Below, piece after piece: positions 21,694-29,297 of a stretch of 64,000 bases of DNA. Both the position numbers and the translations under genes were made by a program. How positions within the stretch are numbered: position 1 is the first letter of the stretch; the number at the start of each line of letters is the position of its first letter. Source of the stretch: Lachnoclostridium sp. (lineage in GTDB: Bacteria > Bacillota > Clostridia > Lachnospirales > Lachnospiraceae); assembly GCA_021770065.1 (NCBI GenBank), contig JAETRR010000010.1, positions 1-64,000 of the forward strand, read 5' to 3'. Below the pieces are notes generated by a model. That model ran no database searches. It was not told the origin of the DNA and worked only from the letters and a program-made list of their open reading frames with translations.

Positions 21694-22916
21694 TGCTGAC
21701 ACCAAAAGAACTCCTTGACATTACAGACGGCTCCACAGAAATATCCTCCCAGCTCCACGCATACATCCTGCAAGAAATCATAGACCGCATGATGCTGCGC
21801 CTTGGCCGTGGAGTAGACTACCTCTTTACCAGCTCCGACAAGTGGCGTATTCAGCTCATGCAGGATGCAGGATATCTTTTCGAGGACATTACAGCGGAGC
21901 TGGCTAAATACACACGCTTGCAGGAAAAAGAGATTCGGGACGCTATGCAGGAAGCAGGAATAAAATCTACTTCCTGGGATAACAAAATATATGAATCGGC
22001 CGGCCTTTCCCCGGTTCCTTTGCACCAATCTCCACCGCTTATCCACCTCATGGAACGTAATTACCGGGCGACACTGGGAGAGTGGAAGAATTACACCAGG
22101 ACAACCGCAAACGAGGCACAGAAGCTTTTTATTAATGAGTGTGACTTTGCCTACCATAAGGTCACTACGGGGGCCGTATCGTACACACAGGCGGTCAAGG
22201 AGGCTATTAATAACATAGCATCTAACGGTGTAACATTCGTATCTTACCGCAGTAAGAATACCGGAGATATACGCAGAGATACCATAGAGACGGCCGTTGC
22301 AAGGGCAGTGAGAACCGGAGTAGCACAGGCAACCTCACAGATTACTCTTAAAACCATGGAGGAAATGAAGTGGGAAGTTGTTCTTGTATCTGCGCATGTG
22401 GGCGCCCGTAATATCGGGGGAATACCGGAAAACCATGAGCTGTGGCAAGGTAAATTCTACAGTCTCCCTCAGTATGGACATCGGTTCCCAGACTTCTACT
22501 ACTCTACCGGATACGGGGATATATTGGGGCTGTGCGGCGTGAATTGCCGTCATTCCTTTGGGCCCGGGGACGGCGTGAACAACCCATTTGATAAGATTGA
22601 CACAGAGGAAAACAATCGTGTCTACAAACTGGAACAGCGGCAGCGGACGCTAGAGAACAGGATACGGAAAACTAAACTTGATGTGCTGACACGGCAAAGA
22701 GCCGTGGAGAAGATACAGGATTCCCAGCTTAAGGAGGAGGAGCAAAAGGTTCTTGACCGTAAATCCTATCTGCTTAAAAGGCAGAATGAGGGATACCGGG
22801 AATTTTGTAGGGCGCATGATTTGCGGACACAGTCCGAGAGAATACAGATTGCACAGTGGAGCCGTAAGGAAGCATCTAAGGCGGTAGCGGCGGCTCGGAG
22901 GTATGAAAATAAATGA
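21693..22916 (+). CDS. Phage minor capsid protein 2-like head protein
   Basis: 407 residues. LTPKELLDITDGSTEISSQL, YRSKNTGDIRRDTIETAVAR, WEVVLVSAHVGARNIGGIPE and DILGLCGVNCRHSFGPGDGV are typical of phage minor capsid protein 2/Mu F-like head morphogenesis proteins. A coiled-coil C-terminus follows. AAGGAGCTGTTGCTA precedes the ATG at 21693, preferred over the ORF-track ATG at 21669. Confidence 0.83.
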   Translation: MLTPKELLDITDGSTEISSQLHAYILQEIIDRMMLRLGRGVDYLFTSSDKWRIQLMQDAGYLFEDITAELAKYTRLQEKEIRDAMQEAGIKSTSWDNKIYESAGLSPVPLHQSPPLIHLMERNYRATLGEWKNYTRTTANEAQKLFINECDFAYHKVTTGAVSYTQAVKEAINNIASNGVTFVSYRSKNTGDIRRDTIETAVARAVRTGVAQATSQITLKTMEEMKWEVVLVSAHVGARNIGGIPENHELWQGKFYSLPQYGHRFPDFYYSTGYGDILGLCGVNCRHSFGPGDGVNNPFDKIDTEENNRVYKLEQRQRTLENRIRKTKLDVLTRQRAVEKIQDSQLKEEEQKVLDRKSYLLKRQNEGYREFCRAHDLRTQSERIQIAQWSRKEASKAVAAARRYENK

Positions 22917-23101
22917 AAACATTAGTTATATTTGATGAGAATACAAGAGACGTTATTGCATGTGTTCCGGAAAATGGGGATTCTATATTGAAAAAAGGCG
23001 TTGGAATAGCTTTATATGACGGAACAGAACCGATTTTTTTAGAAACAGAAAACGGTATAAAGCTTCAGAAAAATGGATTTATAATTAATCTAAGTGATTA
23101 G
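22913..23101 (+). CDS. Hypothetical phage protein (62 aa)
   Basis: MKTLVIFDENTRDVIACVPE and DGTEPIFLETENGIKLQKNG predict a small beta protein. It overlaps the end of the minor capsid gene (ATGA). No family is recognised. Confidence 0.6.
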   Translation: MKTLVIFDENTRDVIACVPENGDSILKKGVGIALYDGTEPIFLETENGIKLQKNGFIINLSD

Positions 23102-23111
23102 GGAGAAAGCT

Positions 23112-23411
23112 ATGGGTTTTTCAGAATTTGCTCAATATTTTTTAGAAATCTGCGGAGGAATCACATTGCTCGGCGGCACCGCCAAAGTAATCTATAGCGC
23201 CTTAAAGCCAGGTCTCTCCCTCAAAAGGCGTGTGGAGGTCTTGGAGGAACACGACCGCCGGGACTATGACGCACTGAAAGGCATTGCGGATCGTGACGCT
23301 CTGATTCTGGAGGCGCTTATCACGATGTTGGACAGCCAGATAACCGGAAACAATACTGAGCAATTAAAAAAAACGAGGGAAAAGCTGATTGCACATCTGG
23401 CACAGAATTAG
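23112..23411 (+). CDS. Membrane-anchored phage protein (99 aa)
   Basis: MGFSEFAQYFLEICGGITLL is an N-terminal hydrophobic helix, followed by a charged helical part (RRVEVLEEHDRRDYDALKGI) and a basic end. GGGAGAAAGCT precedes the ATG at 23112. Similar small proteins occur in Clostridia phage head regions. The role is unknown. Confidence 0.6.
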   Translation: MGFSEFAQYFLEICGGITLLGGTAKVIYSALKPGLSLKRRVEVLEEHDRRDYDALKGIADRDALILEALITMLDSQITGNNTEQLKKTREKLIAHLAQN

Positions 23412-23422
23412 GGAGTGTACTC

Positions 23423-23623
23423 TTGAAGATATGCGGATTTACGGAGTTTGAACTAAATTATTTTCGAAAGTATTGCAACTTTACACATACAGAAAGGGAA
23501 CTGTTTGAACTGCGTTGCAAGGACACTTCGCTTGAAGCGTGTGCCGAAGCTATGAATGTCAGTGTGTCCACGGTGAAGCGGCTGAGTAGACGGGTGAATA
23601 GTAAGATTATACGGGTGATATAG
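23423..23623 (+). CDS. Small HTH protein (sigma region 4-like)
   Basis: 66 residues. FTHTERELFELRCKDTSLEA followed by CAEAMNVSVSTVKRLSRRVN is a LuxR/sigma-4-type helix-turn-helix. TTG start after GGGAGTG. It may regulate late transcription, or bind DNA in head assembly. The first is more usual for the fold. Confidence 0.65.
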   Translation: MKICGFTEFELNYFRKYCNFTHTERELFELRCKDTSLEACAEAMNVSVSTVKRLSRRVNSKIIRVI

Positions 23624-23640
23624 AGGGAAGGAGGATAAGT

Positions 23641-23754
23641 ATGGGTAAGTTAGGAAAATGGATCGGTGTTTCTATTGCTACATGTATGGCATTATATGTA
23701 ACAAAAGAACCATCTTGTCTTTTAGTTCTTTTAATTGCAGCACTTTTTGATTGA
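23641..23754 (+). CDS. Small membrane peptide (37 aa)
   Basis: MGKLGKWIGVSIATCMALYV then SCLLVLLIAALFD gives two short hydrophobic stretches. GAAGGAGGATAAGT precedes the ATG. Below the ORF-track size limit. Unknown function. Confidence 0.55.
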   Translation: MGKLGKWIGVSIATCMALYVTKEPSCLLVLLIAALFD

Positions 23755-23782
23755 TACTTAATAAAATTATAAGGGTGATTTA

Positions 23783-24400
23783 ATGTATAGGCAATGCAAA
23801 AATTATGAAAATCTCCAAAAACGAATGTTTGACGGCGTGGGAGAATACAACATACCACAAATAGAACTTACACACTATGATCCGTGTGAATTTATCGGAT
23901 TTAATTATGCCAAGTCAGAAAAGAACCGAAACGAAAAAGGCGTGCATTTCTTCATAGACGATTACCAGTTTAACCGCCTGTGGAATGACATTGACCACTA
24001 TGTGGACATGCTATCACAGTTTAAACACGTCATGTCACCGGATTTTTCTACATATACTGACTTTCCGAAAGCTATACAGATATACAACCACTACCGCAAG
24101 CACTGGGTAGGCGCATATCTGCAGGAGAATGGAGTGAATGTGATACCGACAATCTCATGGAGCACGCCGGACAGCTTTGAATGGTGTTTTGACGGTGAGC
24201 CGGTGGGCGGTGTTGTGGCGATATCTTCCGTTGGTGCGGCAAACAGCAAAGCAAAGAAAAAGTTGTTTTTGTCCGGATACAATGAAATGCTTGCAAGGCT
24301 GTCCCCAGAAGTTATATTATTTATGGGTAAGGTGCCGGAGGAATGCGAGGGAAATATTTTACATATTGATGCTTTCTATGATAAATTCAAGGAGGAATAG
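23783..24400 (+). CDS. DUF4417 protein
   Basis: 205 residues. HFFIDDYQFNRLWNDIDHYV, SPDFSTYTDFPKAIQIYNHY, VNVIPTISWSTPDSFEWCFD and LHIDAFYDKF are the DUF4417 signature, a phage/ICE family of unknown activity. It is frequently followed by a small Gly-rich protein such as the next gene. Confidence 0.78.
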   Translation: MYRQCKNYENLQKRMFDGVGEYNIPQIELTHYDPCEFIGFNYAKSEKNRNEKGVHFFIDDYQFNRLWNDIDHYVDMLSQFKHVMSPDFSTYTDFPKAIQIYNHYRKHWVGAYLQENGVNVIPTISWSTPDSFEWCFDGEPVGGVVAISSVGAANSKAKKKLFLSGYNEMLARLSPEVILFMGKVPEECEGNILHIDAFYDKFKEE

Positions 24401-24402
24401 TA

Positions 24403-24753
24403 ATGGGAGGACGTGCGGGAACAAGCGGATTTAATAAGAAAAAAGAGAAATCAGATGGTACGTGGAATTTAAGTGGATCTGAAAAGCAAATTTCATACGC
24501 AAAAGATATTATTAAAAATGCGGAAAGCACCATGAAAGAGTACTTGAAACAAAATTCCGGTCATCCAATGGAACAGCAGGTAAAGGATATGATAGGAAAA
24601 ATCTCTGCAAACATGAGAAATTCTTATGCTGGAGACATTATAGAGGATTTTTCTTCTGTCCCTAAAACCGGAAGCGCAGAAGAACGGTTTAGAAAACTGC
24701 TTACACTTATAGGAACTGCGCAGAAAATAAAGGGAAGAAATTATAGAAAATAG
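24403..24753 (+). CDS. Phage protein following DUF4417
   Basis: 116 residues: a MGGRAGTSGFNKKKEKSDGT lead then two helical regions (QISYAKDIIKNAESTMKEYL, ERFRKLLTLIGTAQKIKGRN). AAGGAGGAATAGT is the ribosome site. It is the last rightward gene before the reverse-strand cassette and ends at a shared terminator. Confidence 0.6.
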   Translation: MGGRAGTSGFNKKKEKSDGTWNLSGSEKQISYAKDIIKNAESTMKEYLKQNSGHPMEQQVKDMIGKISANMRNSYAGDIIEDFSSVPKTGSAEERFRKLLTLIGTAQKIKGRNYRK

Positions 24754-24758
24754 CGCCT

Positions 24759-24794
24759 TAAAAGACGATCTTAGCTTATTGATCGTCTTTTTCT
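24759..24794. terminator. Convergent intrinsic terminator
   Basis: AAAGACGATC-TTAGCTTATT-GATCGTCTTTTTC gives a 10-bp stem with U-tracts in both directions (TTTTT on plus, TTTT on minus). It ends the DUF4417 transcript and the reverse-strand cassette. It overlaps the stop of the HTH gene. Confidence 0.85.
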
Positions 24795-24952
24795 ATCATT
24801 GCATTCATTTTTTCAATTATCAGCTTTTCTTTCAGCTTGTCCGGACTTCTCCGGCCACAATCCCAGCTTTTTACAGTATTGATAGATATACCAAACATAT
24901 CTGCAAACTGCTGCTGTGTCAGCCCGGCTTTTTCCCGATATTCTCTTATCAT
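24776..24952 (-). CDS. Small XRE helix-turn-helix protein (Aca-like candidate)
   Basis: 58 residues. MIREYREKAGLTQQQFADMF followed by GISINTVKSWDCGRRSP is a complete HTH. AAAAGGAAATCAT precedes the ATG at 24952. It is the last gene of a reverse-strand cassette and separated by 133 bases from the ORF before it, with a possible promoter (CTGACA-N18-TATTTT) there. Such a small HTH protein downstream of unknown small ORFs fits an autorepressor. Aca function is inference. Confidence 0.7.
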   Translation of the reverse strand: MIREYREKAGLTQQQFADMFGISINTVKSWDCGRRSPDKLKEKLIIEKMNAMIEKDDQ

Positions 24953-25085
24953 ATGATTTCCTTTTCCTTGACTTAACAAAATACGTATGTTATCTTTGTA
25001 ATGTCAGCGCAAGCTGTGGATTGAAATAGTTACTTTATTGGTAATCCGTAGAAAAGCAGGAATCATATTTCCTGTTTTTCTCATT

Positions 25086-25418
25086 TTAACGAAAAACATG
25101 TCTTTTCCAGTTATTATCATCATGCTTATTCTGGATCTTGCGGATTGTCTCATATCCGTACCATTTATCATTAAAATAACACTGACCATAATCTCCACAG
25201 CCATTTTCAATATCCATCTGCAAATCCGAAATTTTTCCAAGATCCGAGAAATCAGACTGCTTAAGAAACTCTTTCCTAATCCTAACCTTATCCTCCTTAG
25301 CATCGCTCCAAACACTCAAGAACTCAATCTGATAAAAATCCTTTAATTCATAAATTACATATCCCGTCTGATTATCAACGTCAAGTTTTCCGACAAAGCT
25401 TCTGTAAATTTCTTTCAT
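25086..25418 (-). CDS. Unknown small protein in reverse-strand cassette (110 aa)
   Basis: MKEIYRSFVGKLDVDNQTGY, FYQIEFLSVWSDAKEDKVRI and CGDYGQCYFNDKWYGYETIR: mixed alpha/beta, charged and cytoplasmic (no signal or membrane helix). GGAGGCACAAA is a strong ribosome site. The ORF at 25004-25315 in another frame is its shadow. It lies 17 bases after the 89-residue ORF, so the two are co-transcribed. No family is recognised. Confidence 0.65.
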   Translation of the reverse strand: MKEIYRSFVGKLDVDNQTGYVIYELKDFYQIEFLSVWSDAKEDKVRIRKEFLKQSDFSDLGKISDLQMDIENGCGDYGQCYFNDKWYGYETIRKIQNKHDDNNWKRHVFR

Positions 25419-25435
25419 TTTGTGCCTCCTGTATC

Positions 25436-25705
25436 TTATCTTTTTCTTAATTCTGCTTTTAATTCGGATTTATCAATATACTGCCAATCAACTTCATCTT
25501 CATACATCCATCCGTTATTTCCATGTCCGCCAATCTGGTATGCGTGACCATCTGCCAGTAAATCATCAAGGTCTGTATATCCGCACTCAAGAAGCTTTTC
25601 TATAATTTCCTCATCACTTACATACGCCATTTCAAAAGCATCCTTACTGAATACATCTTCCAGCCATTTTTCAAAAGCTTCTTTATTTGCAAATTGTTTC
25701 TTCAT
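25436..25705 (-). CDS. Acidic small protein in reverse-strand cassette (89 aa)
   Basis: MKKQFANKEAFEKWLEDVFS, MAYVSDEEIIEKLLECGYTD and QIGGHGNNGWMYEDEVDWQY; strongly acidic and soluble. GGGAGGGATACAAA precedes the ATG. It is the first gene after a consensus promoter with a palindromic operator. Size, acidity and context resemble anti-CRISPR or anti-restriction proteins, but no sequence family is recognised. Confidence 0.65.
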   Translation of the reverse strand: MKKQFANKEAFEKWLEDVFSKDAFEMAYVSDEEIIEKLLECGYTDLDDLLADGHAYQIGGHGNNGWMYEDEVDWQYIDKSELKAELRKR

Positions 25706-25739
25706 TTTGTATCCCTCCCGTGATTTATCTTATAATGTT

Positions 25740-25769
25740 ATTATAGTGTACATTGTACACTTTTGTCAA
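25740..25769 (-). promoter_or_regulatory. Strong promoter with 15-bp palindromic operator
   Basis: On the minus strand TTGACA and TATAAT are both perfect, with an 18-base spacer. The spacer contains GTGTACAATGTACAC, a perfect 7+1+7 palindrome (25746-25760). A repressor bound there would block polymerase completely. This indicates a strong but autoregulated operon facing opposite to the late genes. Confidence 0.85.
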
Positions 25770-25866
25770 GTGCTTTTTTGATACTTTTTTAAAACTTTTA
25801 CGGACTGTCAGCTTTTTATTTTTTATGCGACAATTTACCCATAGAAACGAACGGAGGACATACTAA

Positions 25867-26370
25867 ATGTCATTTTTTAACAATCCGGCATTGAGCCAGC
25901 AAATGGCACAGCTCGACCAAGAGTATGCGCAGAGGAAAGCCAATCTCATGCAGAGCTTTTACAGTCAGCAACAGGGCGGAAACTGGAATCAGCAGAGCAC
26001 GAATGCACAGGAAAAGACGCAACCCGTATCGACCTCGGCACAAAATGTTAATTGGATTCAAGTGAATGGACTGCAAGGGGCGAAAGAGCATCAAGTTCCG
26101 GCAAATTCTACTCACTGGTTAATGGACAGCACAGAAGATGCTTTTTATGTAAAAGCTTCTGATGAATTTGGAGTAACGAAGTCATTTAAGGGATATAGAT
26201 TCGCTGAAATCCCACAACAGGAGTTGTCCGGGGTTCCCGAACAGGTGGATATGTCTAAATACGTCAGCAAAGAGGAATTTGACGAATTAAAGGCCATGCT
26301 TGAACAGGTAGCCGGCACACAGCAAAGACGCACTCAAAAGAGCAATAAGGAAGGTGTAGAAAATGGCTAA
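25867..26370 (+). CDS. Phage structural-region protein (167 aa)
   Basis: A Gln-rich N-terminus (NNPALSQQMAQLDQEYAQRK), a beta core (VNWIQVNGLQGAKEHQVPAN, WLMDSTEDAFYVKASDEFGV) and a C-terminal coiled coil. GGAGGACATACTAA precedes the ATG. Proteins with this plan precede the small Met-rich protein that follows in Clostridia phages. The role is not established; virion assembly is likely from position. Confidence 0.6.
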   Translation: MSFFNNPALSQQMAQLDQEYAQRKANLMQSFYSQQQGGNWNQQSTNAQEKTQPVSTSAQNVNWIQVNGLQGAKEHQVPANSTHWLMDSTEDAFYVKASDEFGVTKSFKGYRFAEIPQQELSGVPEQVDMSKYVSKEEFDELKAMLEQVAGTQQRRTQKSNKEGVENG

Positions 26371-26653
26371 TTCTTTAATGGGAATTATGGGTGGAGCACC
26401 ATCTGCAAATCCATCTGTAAATCCCAATATGGATGCAATCAGACAGGCGGCACAGTCGGCCAAAAGAATGATGGGTATGCTGCAGGCCGTAAAAAACCCT
26501 CAACAGGCTCTTATGATGGCGGCACAGCAGAACCCACAGCTTAATGTGGTCATGCAGATGTGCCAAGGCAGGAATCCACAGGAAGTGTTTTATGAAGAAT
26601 GTAAAAAGAGTGGAGTAAACCCAGATGAAGTAATGAACCTCTTAAGAGGCTAA
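26363..26653 (+). CDS. Met/Gln-rich small phage protein (96 aa)
   Basis: MANSLMGIMGGAPSANPSVN then helices rich in Met, Ala and Gln (AKRMMGMLQAVKNPQQALMM). It overlaps the preceding gene by eight bases. It is co-transcribed with virion genes. The function is unknown. Confidence 0.6.
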   Translation: MANSLMGIMGGAPSANPSVNPNMDAIRQAAQSAKRMMGMLQAVKNPQQALMMAAQQNPQLNVVMQMCQGRNPQEVFYEECKKSGVNPDEVMNLLRG

Positions 26654-26717
26654 CACCACCATAAAGGTGTTAAGAATAAATCGACATGAAATGTCGTCAG
26701 CCCGTGAAGTGACGGGC
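26652..26717 (+). other. Three consecutive RNA hairpins before the 26733 gene
   Basis: AACACC/GGTGTT (26652-26671), CGACAT-GAA-ATGTCG (26682-26696) and GCCCGT/ACGGGC (26700-26717) are perfect 6-bp stems in a row, ending four bases before the AAAGGAG ribosome site. No U-tract follows. This looks like an mRNA stabilising or translation-control leader. Confidence 0.65.
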
Positions 26718-26732
26718 AGAAAGGAGTACGGT

Positions 26733-27341
26733 ATGACAGAAGGAGTATCTTTGGCTGACATTGCGGCGGTTACTGACAGAAATAACGGCTGGGGAAATGG
26801 TATGTGGGGTATGGAGTGGCTGTTTGCGTTGCTTTTGCTCCCCTCTATTACTAATGGTGGTTTCTTCGGTGCAAATGGCCGTGGACAGGCGGTGACGGAA
26901 GCAGGGTTGTGTAATGCTATGAACTTCAATAATTTGGAGAACGCTGTTGGCAGACTTGGCGATCAGGTTGGCACAGTTAATACCAACCTTGGAAATGCTG
27001 TCTGCAATCTGGGTTATGAGACGCTGCGGAACTTCAACAGCCTTGAAGCGCTTATTTCCCAGTGCTGCTGCAACATCCAGAAAGAAATTCTGGAAAGCCG
27101 TTACCAGGCGGCGCAGAACACAAGCGCAATCATCCAGGCGCAGGAGCATGGCACACAGAAGATTCTCGATTGGCTGTGCAACAAAGAGAACCAGAATCTG
27201 CGTGATGAGAACATGAGAAATTACATTAATTCCATGTTCTGCGGTGTTCCGAGATTTCAGCCGGGCACGGTATACGGGAGCATTCCTGTAAATCCGTTTT
27301 TTGGTAGCGGCTGCGGCTGCTGCGGAAACGGCAATATCTAA
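26733..27341 (+). CDS. Gly/Asn/Cys-rich virion-associated protein (202 aa)
   Basis: MTEGVSLADIAAVTDRNNGW, a hydrophobic stretch (WLFALLLLPSITNGGFFG), NxxNLENAVGRLGDQVGTVN and a Cys-rich end (FFGSGCGCCGNGNI). AGAAAGGAGTACGGT precedes the ATG at 26733. The protein type recurs in Clostridia phages between head genes. The Cys-rich tail may cross-link or bind metal. Its role is unknown. Confidence 0.6.
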   Translation: MTEGVSLADIAAVTDRNNGWGNGMWGMEWLFALLLLPSITNGGFFGANGRGQAVTEAGLCNAMNFNNLENAVGRLGDQVGTVNTNLGNAVCNLGYETLRNFNSLEALISQCCCNIQKEILESRYQAAQNTSAIIQAQEHGTQKILDWLCNKENQNLRDENMRNYINSMFCGVPRFQPGTVYGSIPVNPFFGSGCGCCGNGNI

Positions 27342-27431
27342 TTGGTCGCACTGACCGGGGAGAAAGGCGGGGTGACTGAAAAATCGGTTGCCCCGTCTTT
27401 AATTAAACATGAATTAAAGGAGGAAAATATC

Positions 27432-27851
27432 ATGGCAAAAGCGGCAATATACACAGTAAACCAGGGAGCACAGGCATTACAGATCGGGAGCGTGATTTCC
27501 CTTGGATCTATCATTCGGCGCTTCGGGTGCAAATGTAATAATGCATTAGATTTGAATGGTAACGGAATTACAATTAACGAACCGGGCTATTATGATGTTG
27601 ACGCATCTATTACAGCCACAGCAGCGGCTGCCGGAACGGTAACGGCAACTCTGCTTCGTGACGGCGTGGCAGTTCCCGGGGCAGTAGCTTCTGCAACTGC
27701 AACTGCAGCGGCGGCAGGCACGGTTGCACTTCCGATTACCGCACTTGTCCGGAAGGATTGTGGTTGCTCCGGCGGCTCTACCCTTACACTCGTTCTGGGC
27801 GGCACAGCGGCGACTATCAACAATGTGGCACTCAAAGTCATTAAGTTGTAA
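27432..27851 (+). CDS. Head-decoration/TNF-like jelly-roll protein
   Basis: 139 residues. GITINEPGYYDVDASITATA, TVTATLLRDGVAVPGAVASA and STLTLVLGGTAATINNVALK are alternating beta strands of a BclA-C/TNF-like jelly roll, as in phage head fibres. AAAGGAGGAAAATATC precedes the ATG at 27432; the ORF-track start is 30 codons too early. It probably decorates the capsid surface. Confidence 0.65.
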   Translation: MAKAAIYTVNQGAQALQIGSVISLGSIIRRFGCKCNNALDLNGNGITINEPGYYDVDASITATAAAAGTVTATLLRDGVAVPGAVASATATAAAAGTVALPITALVRKDCGCSGGSTLTLVLGGTAATINNVALKVIKL

Positions 27852-28096
27852 TGGACGGCAGACAATTTGACGCTCTTGACATGCTCGGCGTGATGTCGTT
27901 TCTTTTAGGCGTAGAAAACCTCATGGAGAATCGCCAGCAGAGCGCCCAGAATGACGTAGGAGCGGCAAACGATAAACAAGCGTCTTATTTACTGTCCGAG
28001 ATAGGAAAACGACTTGACAGGCAGGATAGGACGCTTGAATCCATACTGAAAAAGTTGGAACGATTGGAAGGGAGGGTAAACGGTGATACAGTTTAA
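27851..28096 (+). CDS. Coiled-coil phage protein (81 aa)
   Basis: MDGRQFDALDMLGVMSFLLG and RLDRQDRTLESILKKLERLE, the latter a heptad coiled coil. It starts on the last base of the jelly-roll gene's stop. It may be the stalk or partner of the decoration protein. This is inference from adjacency. Confidence 0.6.
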   Translation: MDGRQFDALDMLGVMSFLLGVENLMENRQQSAQNDVGAANDKQASYLLSEIGKRLDRQDRTLESILKKLERLEGRVNGDTV

Positions 28097-28679
28097 AAGC
28101 AATATGGACGTTTCCACTGTGGAAGAAATCTTTGCACAGATTAAAAACAGGCAAATAGCCGCCCTCATGTTTCACGGACAAATGGCAGACTACTTTGACT
28201 TCCTTAGTCTGCACGGATATAAACGCCTGCACGAGTACCAGTATTTTGCCGAATCAGCGGAGTTTCGGCACATAAGCCGGTATTACATCAACCACCACGG
28301 AAAACTCTTGCCAGAGGGATTTGAGGGCGAAATAAACCCCATTCCGGCGGCATGGCTGACCGCTAACCGCATGAACGTTGGAAAGTCCACCAAACAGAAA
28401 GCGGTGGAGGACGGCTTTAATATGTACCGTGAGTGGGAGAGTGGTACAAAGGCGGCCTATGAACGTTATGCGGTGAAGCTCCAGGAGTTAGGAAATGAAG
28501 CGGATGCTCTGTTTGTGGACTGCCTTGTAAAAGATGTGGATCACGAGCTGAAGCGCCTCGACCGGATTATCCTTGACTTAATTTCTGCCGGGTACGATAT
28601 GGTGTATATCGTGGAATCCCAGAAGGCGATACATGATAAGTACAAAAAGAAATTGAGGGAGGTTGATCTGAATGCATAA
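28083..28679 (+). CDS. Helical phage protein (198 aa)
   Basis: GTG start after GGAAGGGAGGGTAAAC. VEEIFAQIKNRQIAALMFHG and HGYKRLHEYQYFAESAEFRH; almost all helix, with regular His and Tyr positions reminiscent of a ferritin-like bundle, though the metal ligands are not clear. It is common beside the decoration genes in Clostridia phages. Its function is unknown. Confidence 0.6.
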   Translation: MIQFKSNMDVSTVEEIFAQIKNRQIAALMFHGQMADYFDFLSLHGYKRLHEYQYFAESAEFRHISRYYINHHGKLLPEGFEGEINPIPAAWLTANRMNVGKSTKQKAVEDGFNMYREWESGTKAAYERYAVKLQELGNEADALFVDCLVKDVDHELKRLDRIILDLISAGYDMVYIVESQKAIHDKYKKKLREVDLNA

Positions 28680-29100
28680 ATTGATACAGAAAATGAAAGA
28701 AGAACTTGCTGTCCAGATGAAAAATGCAGAGGAAAAGATTACAAATGGAAACCTCGACAATATTTTCAAGATGACGGTTGTCATTAGAAATCTTGAATGC
28801 ATGGAAAAAGGCAAGTGGGAGCCTGCGGCAGAAATGGCAGAAGCGGCGGAGAGTGTTATTGCAAAGTATTCCAACGGCCGATACGACCACAACATAGACG
28901 CTTTGTACGATACCTATATTGAGGCAAAGAAAAAATATAAGGAAGTGGGCGACCAGGGACACCGGGATAAGCTGATGGAATGCGAGGGCCGGCTGATGGT
29001 TGAGGTCTATGATATGATATCGTCCATGATTTTGGATTCTGATTTTAAAGAGGAACGGGACGATATTATGAAGCATATACGGAGACTGGCTGATGCGTAA
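28672..29100 (+). CDS. Helical phage protein (142 aa)
   Basis: MHKLIQKMKEELAVQMKNAE, NLECMEKGKWEPAAEMAEAA and DDIMKHIRRLADA form a helical bundle. It overlaps the previous gene by eight bases and ends at the terminator at 29101. No function is recognised. Confidence 0.6.
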   Translation: MHKLIQKMKEELAVQMKNAEEKITNGNLDNIFKMTVVIRNLECMEKGKWEPAAEMAEAAESVIAKYSNGRYDHNIDALYDTYIEAKKKYKEVGDQGHRDKLMECEGRLMVEVYDMISSMILDSDFKEERDDIMKHIRRLADA

Positions 29101-29130
29101 AAGGAGCGGCAGTAATGCCGTTCTTTTTAT
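29101..29130 (+). terminator. Intrinsic terminator ending the first late operon
   Basis: AAGGAGCGGC and GCCGTTCTTT pair over ten positions (two G-U) around AGTAAT, then TTTTT. It lies directly after the stop at 29100 and three bases before the second late promoter element. Confidence 0.85.
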
Positions 29131-29132
29131 GT

Positions 29133-29177
29133 AAATGAGACCAGAAATTTTTATTACAACCATGATAAAATTAAGAT
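29133..29177 (+). promoter_or_regulatory. Late promoter element, copy 2 (before scaffold/capsid)
   Basis: AAATGAGACCAGAAATTTTT, nine unrelated bases, ATGATAAAAT and GAT, in the same register as at 18134-18178. With a terminator immediately upstream and a 450-base leader and capsid operon downstream, a promoter is the best reading. Confidence 0.65.
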
Positions 29178-29226
29178 GTGGATAAATCCATAGACTTCCA
29201 TATTTTTATCCTGTACCTCCTTCCTG

Positions 29227-29297
29227 CACGCACGCCCTTAAAAGAAACTGTATTTATACAGGAGGATGAAAAGCGGATGCAATTTCCGGCGTGCGTG
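29227..29297 (+). other. Structured late leader RNA (10-bp long-range stem)
   Basis: CACGCACGCC (29227-29236) and GGCGTGCGTG (29288-29297) are perfectly complementary. Between them lies the hairpin CTGTA-TTTA-TACAG (29248-29261), directly followed by AGGAGG. The stem would close over the ribosome site of the short ORF at 29277. Further stems GGCAG/CTGCC (29563-29580) and CCTGC/GCAGG (29591-29604) precede the scaffold gene. Confidence 0.6.

Noticed and set aside
25004-25315. 103-aa ORF on the minus strand within the acr-like cassette
   Set aside because: It overlaps the 110-aa ORF in another frame, has no ribosome site and has a Met/Ile-biased composition. Treated as a shadow.
24776-25705. 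Reverse-strand cassette considered as a toxin-antitoxin pair
   Set aside because: Neither unknown ORF resembles RelE, HicA, Fic or PIN toxins, and three genes with a palindromic strong promoter fit acr-aca better. It cannot be fully excluded.
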